This document shows, piece after piece, positions 17,048-26,590 of a DNA stretch of 64,000 nt. The position numbers were made by a program, and so were the translations under genes. Source of the stretch: Actinomyces sp. UMB0138 (GTDB taxonomy: Bacteria > Bacillota > Negativicutes > Veillonellales > Veillonellaceae). Under the pieces are notes generated by a model, which was not told where the DNA came from, did not search any database, and saw only the letters and a program-made list of their open reading frames with translations. Position 1 is the first letter of the stretch. Every line of letters begins with the position of its first letter. The DNA lies in contig NZ_PKMC01000002.1 in the NCBI RefSeq assembly GCF_002849225.1, positions 310,001 to 374,000 of the forward strand, in the 5' to 3' direction.

Positions 17048-17471
17048 CACTGTGGAGGCCGCAGGATCGGCCCCATACGTCATCTACTTCTCGTCGGCAA
17101 CGAACAACACGAAACGTTTCGTTGACCGGCTAGAAGTAGATTCCGACAGGATCCCGCTCAGGCCGAAGGATCCGTTTTTGTACGCCAAGCGCCCGTACGT
17201 GCTGATTGTTCCCACCTATGGGGGCGGAAACCTGAAGGGCGCGGTACCAAAACAAGTCATCAAGTTCTTGAACCACGAACCCAACCGCAAGCTGTGCCGC
17301 GGCGTAATTGCGGGGGGAAATACCAACTTCGGGAAGGCCTACTGCATTGCCGGCGATATCATTGCCGCCAAGTTGCAGGTTCCCTTCATGTACAAATTTG
17401 AGCTCCTGGGCACCGGAGATGACGTGTCCATTGTTCGTAAAGGATTGGAAGAGTTTTGGCAGAAAATCTGA
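17040..17471 (+). CDS. nrdI: Flavodoxin-like NrdI
   Basis: The flavoprotein that generates the oxidant for assembly of the Mn-tyrosyl radical cofactor of NrdF. The protein is 143 aa from ATG 17040 (MPNTVEAAG). Motifs: [13 protein letters not shown] (FMN phosphate loop), VPTYGGG, and [12 protein letters not shown] near residue 90. It overlaps nrdH and nrdE, consistent with coupled translation of the class Ib system. Confidence 0.95.
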   Translation: MPNTVEAAGSAPYVIYFSSATNNTKRFVDRLEVDSDRIPLRPKDPFLYAKRPYVLIVPTYGGGNLKGAVPKQVIKFLNHEPNRKLCRGVIAGGNTNFGKAYCIAGDIIAAKLQVPFMYKFELLGTGDDVSIVRKGLEEFWQKI

Positions 17472-19612
17472 CCGATACTGGCACCGAGACCGCCCTCAGC
17501 CCCGATAAGGACTACCACGCCCTCAACGCGAAGCTGAACCTGTATTCCCCCGACGGCAAGATCCAGTTCGATGCCGACAAGCAGGCGGCCCGCCAGTACT
17601 TCCTACAGCACGTAAACCAGAACACCGTCTACTTCCACGACTTGGAAGAGAAGATGGAATACCTGATCGAAAACGGCTACTACGAAGAGGACGTAGTGCG
17701 CCAGTACGATTGGGAATTCGTGAAGAAGCTGTACAAGGCCGCGTACGCGCACAAGTTCCGTTTCCCCACCTTCTTGGGTGCGTTCAAGTACTACACCTCT
17801 TACACGTTGAAGACTTTTGACGGCAAACGCTACCTGGAACGTTACGAGGACCGGGTGTGCATGGTCGCCCTCTACCTGGGCCGTGGCAACGAAGAGCTGG
17901 CCATGTCCGTTATGGAAGAGATCATCTCCGGGCGCTACCAGCCCGCAACGCCAACGTTCCTGAATGCCGGTAAGGCTGCGCGTGGGGAACTAGTCTCTTG
18001 CTTCCTGGTGCGCGTGGAAGACAATATGGAGTCGATCGCCCGCGGCATCAACTCCTCCCTGCAGCTGTCTAAGCGCGGCGGCGGCGTGGCACTGTGTCTT
18101 ACTAACCTGCGCGAATCTGGTGCACCGATCAAGCGGATTGAAAACCAATCCTCTGGGGTGGTGCCCGTTATGAAGATGCTCGAGGACGCGTTCAGCTACG
18201 CTAATCAGCTCGGGGCTCGTCAGGGTGCGGGTGCCGCGTACTTGCATGCCCACCATCCCGATATTCTGAAGTTCCTGGATACTAAGCGTGAAAACGCCGA
18301 CGAGAAGATCCGTATTAAGACCCTTTCTTTGGGCGTGATCATTCCCGACGTAACCTTCGAACTGGCCAAGCGCAACGAAGACATGTACCTGTTTAGCCCC
18401 TATGACGTGGAACGCGTTTACGGCAAGGCCTTCAGCGAAATCTCGGTCACCGAGCACTATCGCGAAATGGTAGAGGACGGGCGCATCCACAAGAAGAAGA
18501 TCAACGCCCGAAAGTTCTTCCAGACGTTGGCCGAAATCCAGTTTGAATCTGGCTACCCGTACATCGTTTTTGAAGACACGGTCAATCGCGCTAGCCCCAT
18601 CAAGGGGCGCGTGACCATGTCCAACCTGTGCAGCGAGATTCTGCAGGTGTCCGAGCCCTCCACTTTCAACGAGGACCTCACCTACGAGCACGTGGGCAAA
18701 GATATTTCGTGCAACCTGGGCTCGCTGAACATTGCGCGCACTATGGATTCGCCGGACTTTGGCAAGACCATCGAGACTGCGGTGCGCGGTCTGACTGCCG
18801 TGTCTGACCTGTCCAATATTGCGTCGGTTCCGTCTATCCAGCGGGGTAATGCCATGAGCCACGCCATTGGGCTGGGGCAGATGAACCTGCACGGTTACTT
18901 GGCGCGCGAGGGCGTGTATTACGGCAGCGAGGAAGCGTTGGACTTTACCAACATGTACTTCTACGCGGTGTGCTACCAGGCGATTAAGGCCTCCTGTAAG
19001 ATCGCGCAAGAGCGCGGCGAGAAGTTTGTCGGCTTCGAAGATTCTGACTACGCGTCAGGAAAATTCTTCCAGAAGTACATCGAGGGCGAATGGGTGCCCA
19101 AGACCGACAAGTGCAAACAGCTGTTGGAAAAGTCTACAATTTTCATTCCTACCCAGGAGGATTGGAAGGCTTTGGCCGCCGATGTTGCTAAGTACGGCAT
19201 GTACAACCAGAACCTGCAGGCTATCCCGCCCACCGGTTCTATCTCGTACATCAACTACTCCACCTCTTCTATCCACCCCATTGTGTCTAAGGTAGAGATC
19301 CGCAAGGAAGGCAAGATCGGGCGCGTCTACTACCCGGCTCCGTACATGACTAATGACAACCTGGAGTACTACCAGGATGCCTACGAGATTGGGCCGGAAA
19401 AGATCATTGACACCTACGCCGTGGCAACCCAGCACGTAGATCAGGGCCTGTCGCTAACCCTGTTCTACCCGGACACCGTTACTTCCCGTGACGTGAACAA
19501 GTCTTACATTTACGCTTGGCGCAAGGGCATCAAAACTATGTACTACATGCGGATCCGCCAGCAGGCCTTGGAAGGCACTGAGGTGCAGGGCTGCGTGTCC
19601 TGCATGCTGTAG
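17456..19612 (+). CDS. nrdE: Class Ib ribonucleoside-diphosphate reductase alpha subunit NrdE
   Basis: The catalytic subunit that reduces ribonucleoside diphosphates to deoxy forms. The protein is 718 aa, normal for NrdE. Features: amino end [20 protein letters not shown] with the first redox Cys, [11 protein letters not shown], the NLCSEI motif with the radical Cys, [17 protein letters not shown], and the terminal CVSCML with the shuttle cysteine pair. There is no amino-terminal ATP-cone, as is typical for class Ib. The start is TTG 17456, inside nrdI, preceded by GGAAGAG. The partner gene nrdF is not adjacent, as in Mycobacterium, where nrdF lies elsewhere. Confidence 0.95.
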   Translation: MAENLTDTGTETALSPDKDYHALNAKLNLYSPDGKIQFDADKQAARQYFLQHVNQNTVYFHDLEEKMEYLIENGYYEEDVVRQYDWEFVKKLYKAAYAHKFRFPTFLGAFKYYTSYTLKTFDGKRYLERYEDRVCMVALYLGRGNEELAMSVMEEIISGRYQPATPTFLNAGKAARGELVSCFLVRVEDNMESIARGINSSLQLSKRGGGVALCLTNLRESGAPIKRIENQSSGVVPVMKMLEDAFSYANQLGARQGAGAAYLHAHHPDILKFLDTKRENADEKIRIKTLSLGVIIPDVTFELAKRNEDMYLFSPYDVERVYGKAFSEISVTEHYREMVEDGRIHKKKINARKFFQTLAEIQFESGYPYIVFEDTVNRASPIKGRVTMSNLCSEILQVSEPSTFNEDLTYEHVGKDISCNLGSLNIARTMDSPDFGKTIETAVRGLTAVSDLSNIASVPSIQRGNAMSHAIGLGQMNLHGYLAREGVYYGSEEALDFTNMYFYAVCYQAIKASCKIAQERGEKFVGFEDSDYASGKFFQKYIEGEWVPKTDKCKQLLEKSTIFIPTQEDWKALAADVAKYGMYNQNLQAIPPTGSISYINYSTSSIHPIVSKVEIRKEGKIGRVYYPAPYMTNDNLEYYQDAYEIGPEKIIDTYAVATQHVDQGLSLTLFYPDTVTSRDVNKSYIYAWRKGIKTMYYMRIRQQALEGTEVQGCVSCML

Positions 19613-19623
19613 CTGATCAGGAA

Positions 19624-19658
19624 AAGACCGGGTCGTGCCCCACGCGCGGCCCGGTCTT
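19624..19658 (+). terminator. Terminator after nrdE
   Basis: AAGACCGGG pairs perfectly with CCCGGTCTT around a 17-base GC-rich loop, twelve bases after the nrdE stop; TTGTATGT follows. Confidence 0.75.
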
Positions 19659-19693
19659 GTATGTCAGGCGGTTTTCCGGGGGCTACATTCGGG

Positions 19694-19711
19694 GAGGGCG
19701 GATTCGCCCTC
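19694..19711. repeat. Inverted pair of the GAGGGCG heptamer
   Basis: GAGGGCG and CGCCCTC are separated by four bases. The pair lies 35 bp beyond the nrdE terminator, so it is not needed to end nrdE transcription. Confidence 0.7.
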
Positions 19712-19752
19712 GTACTTGGCGCAGATGCCGGGCGTGAAAGCACATCTGGTTA

Positions 19753-19835
19753 TCGAAGGCACATTGGATGGTCGGTGGCACATCGAAATGTGCACAGTTA
19801 GGTGTGCTTTAGATGAAATGATGTGCTTTCGGCAT
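19753..19835. repeat. Dispersed structured repeat, copy A (solo)
   Basis: An 83-bp sequence beginning TCGAAGGCACAT and ending ATGTGCTTTCGGCAT. It is about 76% identical, without gaps, to 54038-54120 and about 78% identical over 78 bp to 55293-55370. The ends form imperfect inverted repeats (GAAGGCACAT/ATGTGCTTTC). An inner hairpin GCACAT-CGAA-ATGTGC (19778-19793) has a compensated counterpart in the 54038 copy. An additional GAAAGCACAT stands at 19736-19745. The surrounding 19659-20025 region holds no supported gene. Confidence 0.75.
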
Positions 19836-20025
19836 GGGGAGGGATCCAGGGATCCACACGAATGATTGTGGCCCCTAGGCCCGGCCTGCTCAGCAAATTA
19901 TTCTTATGCCAGGCAAGTGCGTGATTGTGCTTTGCCCCGAACCTATTCGTCGGTAGGGCTGGCACTACCTGAAATCTATTCCCCTCCCGATTCTGCCTCA
20001 CCAGCGCTTTTGCGATCGTAGAGGT

Positions 20026-20790
20026 ATGAACAACACAAGCATTCCTCAGTCGCCTCTGATGGCGAATAATTCGGCGGCACCGGCCGCTTCGTTCCTGCAG
20101 CCCGTCGTTGAACTGGTCGACGTCTCGAAAATCTACGGTACTGGTGGCGCCCAGGTGCGAGCCCTAGACAAAGTGTCCGTCGGCTTCGAAGCAGGCAAGT
20201 TCACCGCGATCATGGGGCCTTCCGGGTCGGGCAAATCGACCATGTTGCACATGCTTGCAGGGCTAGATACCCCAACCGCAGGCAAAGTTCTTATTGAGGG
20301 CAAAGACATTACCCAGCTGAAGGATGACGCCCTGACCAAGCTGCGCCGCGACCGGATTGGTTTTGTATTCCAAAGCTTCAACCTGGTCCCCACACTAGAT
20401 GCGGCCGCCAACATAAAGCTGCCCGCACAGCTGGCAGGACACAAGGTAAACGAACACCAATTCGCCCAGATTACCAGGACTCTAGGAATTGAAGGCAGGC
20501 TCGACCACCGCCCTTCACAAATGTCAGGTGGCCAGCAGCAACGCGTAGCTGTGGCCCGAGCCCTCGTAATGAATCCGGCCGTTATCGTGGCAGATGAACC
20601 GACGGGCAATCTGGATTCTGCGTCTTCTAGAGAGGTCCTGTCCATGCTGCGCCGCGCAGTAACTGACCTTGGGCAAACCGTGATCATGGTGACCCATGAC
20701 GCCGACTGTGCCGCTGTGGCCGATCGCGTTCTGGAAGTGTGCGACGGCAAGATCTCTGCCGATCACAGCCTGATTGGTGGTGCCCGGTGA
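20026..20790 (+). CDS. ABC transporter ATP-binding protein (MacB/LolD type)
   Basis: A 254-aa ATPase partner of the FtsX-like permease that follows. Walker A GPSGSGKST (64-72), Q loop VFQSFNL, signature MSGGQQQRVAVARAL from about residue 166, and Walker B VIVADEPTGNLDS are complete. Subunits of this class power FtsX/MacB-type complexes that export lipoproteins, peptides or antibiotics, or sense cell-wall agents. A short Ser/Ala/Asn-rich extension (about 25 residues) precedes the domain. The stop overlaps the permease start (GTGA). A GTAGAGG ribosome-binding site precedes ATG 20026. Confidence 0.94.
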   Translation: MNNTSIPQSPLMANNSAAPAASFLQPVVELVDVSKIYGTGGAQVRALDKVSVGFEAGKFTAIMGPSGSGKSTMLHMLAGLDTPTAGKVLIEGKDITQLKDDALTKLRRDRIGFVFQSFNLVPTLDAAANIKLPAQLAGHKVNEHQFAQITRTLGIEGRLDHRPSQMSGGQQQRVAVARALVMNPAVIVADEPTGNLDSASSREVLSMLRRAVTDLGQTVIMVTHDADCAAVADRVLEVCDGKISADHSLIGGAR

Positions 20791-23186
20791 ACACACTTCT
20801 AAAAGCCAACCTGCGCACGTACGCGCGGCGTTATTTAGCCACCGGGCTAGCCGTCGCCATTTCGATGGCCTTCGTGTTCGCGTGCCTGGTAATGACCCAG
20901 TCGCTGCAACAATCCCTTACGCAGAGCGCGGATGAGGAATTTCAGGGAGTCGCGGCGTTTGCCACCCCCCAAGGTGCCGTAGACCTGCAACAGGCTGCAA
21001 AAAAGCTGCAAAATACGCCGGGTGTTGGCGCGGCCCAGCAGACAGCCTATGGCGTATTGCAGATGCGCGCCGGGAGCGAAAACACCACGGCGTTTGTCGC
21101 CGCAGAACAGAAAGCGCCCTTCTTTCATCGTGAGGCTGACGAAGGGAAACGGCCAGGCGAGGACGAAATCATGCTCACGACCCAGGCCGCCCAAACCCTG
21201 CACGTGAAAGTGGGGCAGACGGTGAAGGCGCGCTCTAACATCGAGGGCGGCGACTACTTCCCACTCAAAGTCTCTGGGCTGATCAAGCAGGGCGCTATAA
21301 GTAACGTGCGCTCGGTGATTACTGAAGCGACCATGACTAAGATGAATGCCTCCATGGCAGCAAACCTCAAAGTCGCTGGTCAGAGCAAGAATCCTAATAA
21401 GGCTGAACAGCAGCGCGTGGCCAAGACGGTAAAACAGGTGTTGGGTAAGGACGTCAAGGTGCAAACCGGCTCCGAGGCCAGAACCACAATGCTGCAGCAG
21501 ATGCGCATCGGTGGCGCTGTCATGATGGCTGTGCTACTCACTTTTCCGGCAATAGCCCTGGTTGTTGCGTTCATTGTAGTGTCCACTACGTTCAAGGTGG
21601 TCTACCAGCAGCGGCGACGTGAACTGGCCCTACTGCGCGCGGTCGGGGCTACCGGGCGGCAGGTGCGATCTCTACTGCGCAAGGAAACCTTACTGGTGGG
21701 CGCCATTTCCTCAATTATCGGAATTATCCTCGGCATGGGTCTGGCAGTCCTTGCATTGCGGATTGGCAAGATCCCGTTAGGCGCGGTCAACCCACTACTG
21801 TTGGTGGGCGTGTTCGTCCTCGGCACGGTACTGACGTATTTGGTAGGTATGCGGCCAGCGGGACGAGTGGCGAAGGTTCCGCCCCTTGCGGCCCTGTCGC
21901 AGTTCAGTGAAGAGGAGGGCGGTAGTGCTCGCACCCGGTGGGGGCGAATCGTCTTCGGACTGCTGCTGGTTGCGGTCGGCGCCGCCGGGCTGGGGATTGG
22001 TATCCACCACGGCGAAGAACTCGGGTTCGTCATTGCGCTAGCGGGTGGCATCCCCGCTTTCCTCGGGGCGGTCTTGTTGGCCAGTGCCGCCATGCCGAAG
22101 CTCACTTCGCTGGTCGGCACCATTGCTCGCAGTGGTATTGGCAAGATGGCGAGGGCGAACACGACCCGCAACCGGGCCCGTACTGCTGCGACGGGAACGG
22201 CAATCGTTATTGGGGTCACTTTGATCACGATGATGTCGGTGGGAGCTACTTCGATGCGCGCATCGTTGGAAGATACTCTGAATACCGAGCGGCCCATTGA
22301 CCTGGTAGTCACGTCGCGTGGTGGATCTTTGCAGGCGGGCCAGGTGGCTAAGCTGCGCGGTCTTGCCGGCATAGCGAAGATGCAGGTAGAGAAGGCGGCT
22401 CCGGCGCGTCTGGGAGATAGGGACGTGAAGGCGTACGGCGTTGCGGACCGAAACCCGGTATCGCGCGCAAAGGAAAAGCTGTTTACTCATAACGAGGGCG
22501 AGGCTGCTTCCGGTCTGCCTACGGGAGCCTCCCGACTGTGCGTCGGCCAGACATGTCAGGACGTGCAGGTGAAGCAGAATAAGGCGATGGAGGCCGGCTC
22601 GGTGAATGTGGCCGCCGAAACGCTAAAGCAGTTGGCCCCTAATGCGAAGGATGCTCGCGCGGTGATTCGCCTGAATGACAATGCGAACATCGAACAGGTG
22701 ATAAAGGATGTTGGCCAGATCTCTGACAGTCTGGAAATTACTGGTGGTGCTGGCGAGAGGGCCTTCTATTCGAAGATGATCAACGCGGCGCTCGCGGTGG
22801 TTGTCGGGCTGTTGGCGGTGTCCGTATTGGTCGCCCTCGTTGGGGTTGCGAACACCCTTTCGCTGTCGGTGGCGGAACGCACCCGCGAGAATGGGCTGTT
22901 GCGCGCCCTCGGACTGCTGCGGAGGCAGATGAGGCGGATGCTGTTGTGGGAGGCGGTCCTGATCGCGATCACCGGGTCCGCAATTGGCATCCTTCTGGGC
23001 ATAGGGTTTGGCATCCTCGGAATCCACGCACTGCCGCTAGAGGTGAACCGCGTGATCGTGGTCATGCCCTGGGCCTACATCGCGGCGGCAGTGGTGATCA
23101 CTCTGATTGCGGCGGCTTTGGCCTCCTGGGTACCGGGGAGGAAGGCAGCTAAGGTGCCTCCCGTGCGGGCGCTAACGGCTGACTGA
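20787..23186 (+). CDS. FtsX-like ABC transporter permease (two FtsX domains)
   Basis: A 799-aa membrane subunit paired with the preceding ATPase. From GTG 20787 the protein begins MNTLLKANLRTYARRY. One amino-terminal membrane segment is followed by an extracytoplasmic region (about residues 45-235). A first FtsX block of three membrane segments ends with the RRRELALLRAVGAT coupling motif. Further membrane segments, a second outer region, and a second block with RTRENGLLRALGLLRRQ and a terminal membrane pair follow. This is the duplicated architecture of actinobacterial macrolide/peptide-export-type permeases. The substrate is unknown. A hairpin built from a GAGGGCG pair follows at 23204-23234. 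Confidence 0.93.
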   Translation: MNTLLKANLRTYARRYLATGLAVAISMAFVFACLVMTQSLQQSLTQSADEEFQGVAAFATPQGAVDLQQAAKKLQNTPGVGAAQQTAYGVLQMRAGSENTTAFVAAEQKAPFFHREADEGKRPGEDEIMLTTQAAQTLHVKVGQTVKARSNIEGGDYFPLKVSGLIKQGAISNVRSVITEATMTKMNASMAANLKVAGQSKNPNKAEQQRVAKTVKQVLGKDVKVQTGSEARTTMLQQMRIGGAVMMAVLLTFPAIALVVAFIVVSTTFKVVYQQRRRELALLRAVGATGRQVRSLLRKETLLVGAISSIIGIILGMGLAVLALRIGKIPLGAVNPLLLVGVFVLGTVLTYLVGMRPAGRVAKVPPLAALSQFSEEEGGSARTRWGRIVFGLLLVAVGAAGLGIGIHHGEELGFVIALAGGIPAFLGAVLLASAAMPKLTSLVGTIARSGIGKMARANTTRNRARTAATGTAIVIGVTLITMMSVGATSMRASLEDTLNTERPIDLVVTSRGGSLQAGQVAKLRGLAGIAKMQVEKAAPARLGDRDVKAYGVADRNPVSRAKEKLFTHNEGEAASGLPTGASRLCVGQTCQDVQVKQNKAMEAGSVNVAAETLKQLAPNAKDARAVIRLNDNANIEQVIKDVGQISDSLEITGGAGERAFYSKMINAALAVVVGLLAVSVLVALVGVANTLSLSVAERTRENGLLRALGLLRRQMRRMLLWEAVLIAITGSAIGILLGIGFGILGIHALPLEVNRVIVVMPWAYIAAAVVITLIAAALASWVPGRKAAKVPPVRALTAD

Positions 23187-23203
23187 AGAAAGTGAATAGG
23201 CGT

Positions 23204-23234
23204 GAGGGCGTAGTCCAACTTGGGCTGCGCCCTC
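23204..23234 (+). terminator. Hairpin built from a GAGGGCG inverted pair
   Basis: GAGGGCG-t-AG-t-CCAA and TTGG-g-CT-g-CGCCCTC form a long stem with three small internal mismatches, 17 bases after the permease stop. CCACCTTTT follows, so it can act as a terminator made from two copies of the repeated heptamer. Confidence 0.7.
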
Positions 23235-23308
23235 CACCTTTTAAGAAAGGCGGCCATTTGCGCTCCGACCTCTGTTTTTAGAGAAGTGGCCAAGGGTAGA
23301 ATAGGAGC

Positions 23309-23614
23309 ATGTTATTTGCTTTTTCAATTGCGCCTTCCACAACTGACGATCCGGATGGTTCGATGGCTTCGGCCGTAGCTCGTGCGATCAAGGTTGTGCG
23401 CGATTCGGGCCTGCCAAACGAAACCACTTCGATGTTCACGACTTTGGAAGGCAGCTGGGAAGAATGCATGCCGGTCATCCAGAAGGCGTGTGATGCAGTG
23501 GGAGAGGTTAGCCCGCGCGTGTCCCTAGTGCTCAAGGCGGATCTACGCCCGGGCCATACCGGGGAAATTGAAGGCAAGGTAGAACGCGTGAACGCGCAGG
23601 TAGAAAAGCTGTAA
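23309..23614 (+). CDS. Thiamine-binding protein, MTH1187/YkoF family
   Basis: A 101-aa protein of the Thiamine_BP (DUF77) family: amino end MLFAFSIAPSTTD, a central FTTLEGSWEECMPVIQKAC and SLVLKADLRPG. Members bind thiamine or related pyrimidines and form ferredoxin-like oligomers. TAGGAG lies four bases before ATG 23309. No TPP riboswitch was recognised upstream, and no thiamine gene is adjacent, so its role here is open. Confidence 0.82.
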   Translation: MLFAFSIAPSTTDDPDGSMASAVARAIKVVRDSGLPNETTSMFTTLEGSWEECMPVIQKACDAVGEVSPRVSLVLKADLRPGHTGEIEGKVERVNAQVEKL

Positions 23615-23665
23615 CTGCGTTTTTCAAAATAAGAATTTAAAATATCTAATCACGGAAGATTAGTG

Positions 23666-25564
23666 ATGGTTGTCGCCGGATCCAAACGCAAGATGCTAAT
23701 AATCGGCCTGAGCATTGCCCTGGCAGTAGTGGTTGTCGCCAACTTGACGATCGGCTACTTCCTGCTGAGGCCGGCCCCCACCGCAGTAAGTAAGGGGCCC
23801 GCTGCCAAGACTATGACTGCTAAACAGCGGCAAGAGGCCTTGAGCGTGCCTGTCAACTATTCCAGGGGAATAAAGAAATATCGCAGATTTAAGAAGCCGA
23901 ATCTGGGTGCAGATTTCTCTTTAGCTAAGTATCAGTATTCTGCGAAGAGTAATCACATGGCGGCGATTGCGTATTTGACAGAAAAAGTAAACATTGCGGT
24001 CTTTGACCAGCAGGGGAAGGTCTTATCTAAATATCAGATTGCCCCACCGACGTGGAAAGCGGCGGACGAGAATGAGAAGAACATCCTTCAGACATTTACC
24101 CGGGTTTATCCTGACGCGTTCTTAGGGCACGTTTCTTTCGGGGATTACGTGTGGGGACACAAAGAGGGCGTGAACATTGCAACGGGTAAGAAAGTCCCTG
24201 TTCCCGGCCAGAAAGGCTCGGTCGTGCGTGGGGTGGCAGGAACATATCTGATTGTTTCTAACCCGAAGGGTGCGGACGAAGAGGTGAGGGCGTACGCTCC
24301 CGGTGCATATGATGATCCGGCGCTCACAGTGTCGGGGCAGGGGCATCTCCAGTCTTTTTCTGCCGAGACTTTAGCTTTCGCAAAGAAATTGGGGCGGGAT
24401 TCGGATATTTCGCTGCTCTATTTGAAGACCGGAAAAATTGTAAATACCCATGTTAAGGGGGCGACCATGCCCATTAGCGGCGTAATTGCTATGACTGACG
24501 GGTATTGGCTTGTGGGTGATGCTGGAAATCATTGGCAGGTACCTGCTAAGGAAGGGGAGGTAAAGCTTGGCAGTCGCATCGTTCACGCGGCGTTCGGCAA
24601 TGGTGAGGGCGAGAGCTCAATAATACTGGGTACTTCCGCCTATTTGGTCTCAAAATCTAGTATGCCGGCCTCGTCTAATAAGCTCAGCAGCGCCAAGTTC
24701 AGGGAAGCGCTAGGCCGGGGGCTTGGTGCGCTAGTTCCAATTCCTGGGGATGAGCTACTTTTCCTACCTGATGGAGGCGATTATCTTGCTGTGACCGGGA
24801 CGGACAGGCAATACTTGTGCTCCCGGGTTTATGGAATGGTGGATGGATTACTTGTCCAGGACTCTGAGCATATGAGCGAATCCAGCGATTCGATCATGGG
24901 TATAGAGATGAAGACGGGAACGCGGCTGTGGGTACTTCCGAAGGGATTCTCTGCGGATGAGTATATGACTGGCGGCTTGATAACTGGGTCGGACGCTACC
25001 GCTGAAGAAATTGTTGTTAGTGGGGCGGAGGGCGCGCTGCCGGAAGAATCGCAGCAGAAAAATAGCGAACAGAATCGGGCGAGGGCGGCCGGCGATGCCA
25101 TCCGGAACTTCGATTTTGCGAACGCCACGTGGGATGTGGGCCGCAATGGTGCTTCTAATACTTACGATCTGAAAGATGGAGTAAAGGAAGAGTCGTTTAA
25201 CGGCGTGCCCGCAAAATTGCAGTATGTCCCAGAAGCTGCCTTCTACGTAGATATTGACGGCGACGGTTACTTAGATTCGATCCAGCGGGTGAATTATTAC
25301 CCGGGCACGGCCCATATTCATTTCTGGTATGCACTGTGGATGTGGGATCCGCAAAGGAATACCGCGGTCCAGCACGGAATGTTGGAGGATTTTGCTGGGG
25401 AATCTTGTGCGGGGGAGATTCAGCGTTTCTGGGTGCAGGGTGACACGATTCGGGCGTCTGGGGTGAAGCATGATGACAACGCTGCCTGCGCCGTAGCGCC
25501 TTCAATCCCGTTCAGTGGGGAAGTCCAATGGGACGGTGAGTCCATCCGCTTTGTGGAGGACTAA
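23666..25564 (+). CDS. Unrecognised membrane-anchored or secreted protein (632 aa)
   Basis: I do not recognise this protein. A short basic amino end (GSKRK) is followed by one hydrophobic segment (about residues 10-34) and then roughly 600 polar residues, indicating an extracytoplasmic protein held by a signal anchor. The body has repeated short beta-like segments with YLVSKS-, GYWLVGD- and DYLAVTG-type strands, suggesting a propeller-like fold. The carboxyl third carries DIDGDGYLDSI, a calcium-loop-like sequence as in FG-GAP/VCBS repeats, and two Cys (ESCAGE, NAACAV). Codon use is less GC-rich than in its neighbours (many ATT, TAT, TCT), hinting at recent acquisition. ATG 23666 is favoured by GGAAG eight bases upstream; GTG 23663 is in frame. 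Confidence 0.7.
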   Translation: MVVAGSKRKMLIIGLSIALAVVVVANLTIGYFLLRPAPTAVSKGPAAKTMTAKQRQEALSVPVNYSRGIKKYRRFKKPNLGADFSLAKYQYSAKSNHMAAIAYLTEKVNIAVFDQQGKVLSKYQIAPPTWKAADENEKNILQTFTRVYPDAFLGHVSFGDYVWGHKEGVNIATGKKVPVPGQKGSVVRGVAGTYLIVSNPKGADEEVRAYAPGAYDDPALTVSGQGHLQSFSAETLAFAKKLGRDSDISLLYLKTGKIVNTHVKGATMPISGVIAMTDGYWLVGDAGNHWQVPAKEGEVKLGSRIVHAAFGNGEGESSIILGTSAYLVSKSSMPASSNKLSSAKFREALGRGLGALVPIPGDELLFLPDGGDYLAVTGTDRQYLCSRVYGMVDGLLVQDSEHMSESSDSIMGIEMKTGTRLWVLPKGFSADEYMTGGLITGSDATAEEIVVSGAEGALPEESQQKNSEQNRARAAGDAIRNFDFANATWDVGRNGASNTYDLKDGVKEESFNGVPAKLQYVPEAAFYVDIDGDGYLDSIQRVNYYPGTAHIHFWYALWMWDPQRNTAVQHGMLEDFAGESCAGEIQRFWVQGDTIRASGVKHDDNAACAVAPSIPFSGEVQWDGESIRFVED

Positions 25565-25642
25565 TATCCCATGACATTTGCAATGGAGTTTTCGTTGCAC
25601 TAGGCCTAGCTGGTGGTTTTGTTTTGCCAATAGCTTGGAGGC

Positions 25643-26590
25643 ATGGAAACAAAAACAAGACCTGTTTTAGAAAATACCCAAACTGGCTGTCCGCCGGCGC
25701 TACAAATCGAGGGCGCCCGTCGCGCCTTCGGCAAGGTGCAGGCGGTAGACGGTGTTGACCTCACTATCGGCCAGGGCGAACTGGTCGCCCTTCTTGGTCG
25801 CAATGGTGCTGGGAAGACCACGCTGCTGGACATCGCCCTCGGATTGGGGCACCCCGATGCGGGCCGTGCCCTACTTTTTGGCCTGGAGCCGCGGGAGGCT
25901 ATCCGCCGCGGTCTAGTTGGCGTCATCCAGCAGGAGGGCGGATTCCCCACTTCGGGTACTGTCCGCTCACTACTGCGGCTGGCCGCCAGTCCGTACCGGA
26001 ATCACATTGGCGTAGATGCTGCGTTGAAAAGGGCTGGTATTGCGGATTTGGCGGGGCGGCGGCTCAGTAAATGTTCGGGCGGACAACGCCAGCGTTTTCG
26101 CCTGGCAATGGCGTTGCTGTCTGAGCCCCGCCTGCTACTCATGGACGAACCGACTGTCGGTATGGACGTGGCTAGTCGGAAGGAGTTCTGGGAAGGTATG
26201 CGCTCCCTTACCGCCGAGGGGGTATCAATTATTTTCGCCACCCACTACCTGCAGGAAGCCGAAGACATTGCTGGGCGCATAGTCATCATGGATAGGGGCA
26301 AGGTGGCGATGGATAAACCGAAATCTGAACTAATTGATGCGGATCGGCGGGCACAGGTGCGCGCCATCCTCCCGGCGGATTCTAACCTGCCTGAACAGCT
26401 GGCTCGTATGGGACAGGCGGCGTGGGACATTTCTCTAAGCGGCAACACCCTTTTAGTGCAGGGGATGGATCTAGAACCTCTGGCCCTGCGTCTTTTGCAA
26501 ACTCCTGGCGTGCGCGGCTTCCAGATGACCCGCATCAGCTTGGACGACATTTTTACTTCTATAACGTCCTCTAAAGGTGAATCCCGATGA
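25643..26590 (+). CDS. ABC-2 type transporter ATP-binding protein
   Basis: A 315-aa ATPase of the drug/antibiotic exporter class (BcrA/YvfR-like). Walker A GRNGAGKTT at about residues 52-60, signature KCSGGQRQRFRLAMALL, Walker B LLLMDEPTVGMD, and an H-loop FATHYLQEAED. The extra carboxyl domain of about 90 residues (RAILPADSNL... to RISLDDIFTSIT) is usual for this class. The stop overlaps the permease start by four bases. It forms an operon with permease, histidine kinase and response regulator, the arrangement of YvfRSTU/DesKR-linked exporters that respond to membrane-active compounds. Confidence 0.93.
   Translation: METKTRPVLENTQTGCPPALQIEGARRAFGKVQAVDGVDLTIGQGELVALLGRNGAGKTTLLDIALGLGHPDAGRALLFGLEPREAIRRGLVGVIQQEGGFPTSGTVRSLLRLAASPYRNHIGVDAALKRAGIADLAGRRLSKCSGGQRQRFRLAMALLSEPRLLLMDEPTVGMDVASRKEFWEGMRSLTAEGVSIIFATHYLQEAEDIAGRIVIMDRGKVAMDKPKSELIDADRRAQVRAILPADSNLPEQLARMGQAAWDISLSGNTLLVQGMDLEPLALRLLQTPGVRGFQMTRISLDDIFTSITSSKGESR

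Noticed and set aside
17990..19009. Long leftward frame opposite nrdE (339 codons)
   Set aside because: It mirrors the highly conserved nrdE codons, has no recognisable domain and no ribosome-binding site; it is a shadow of codon bias.
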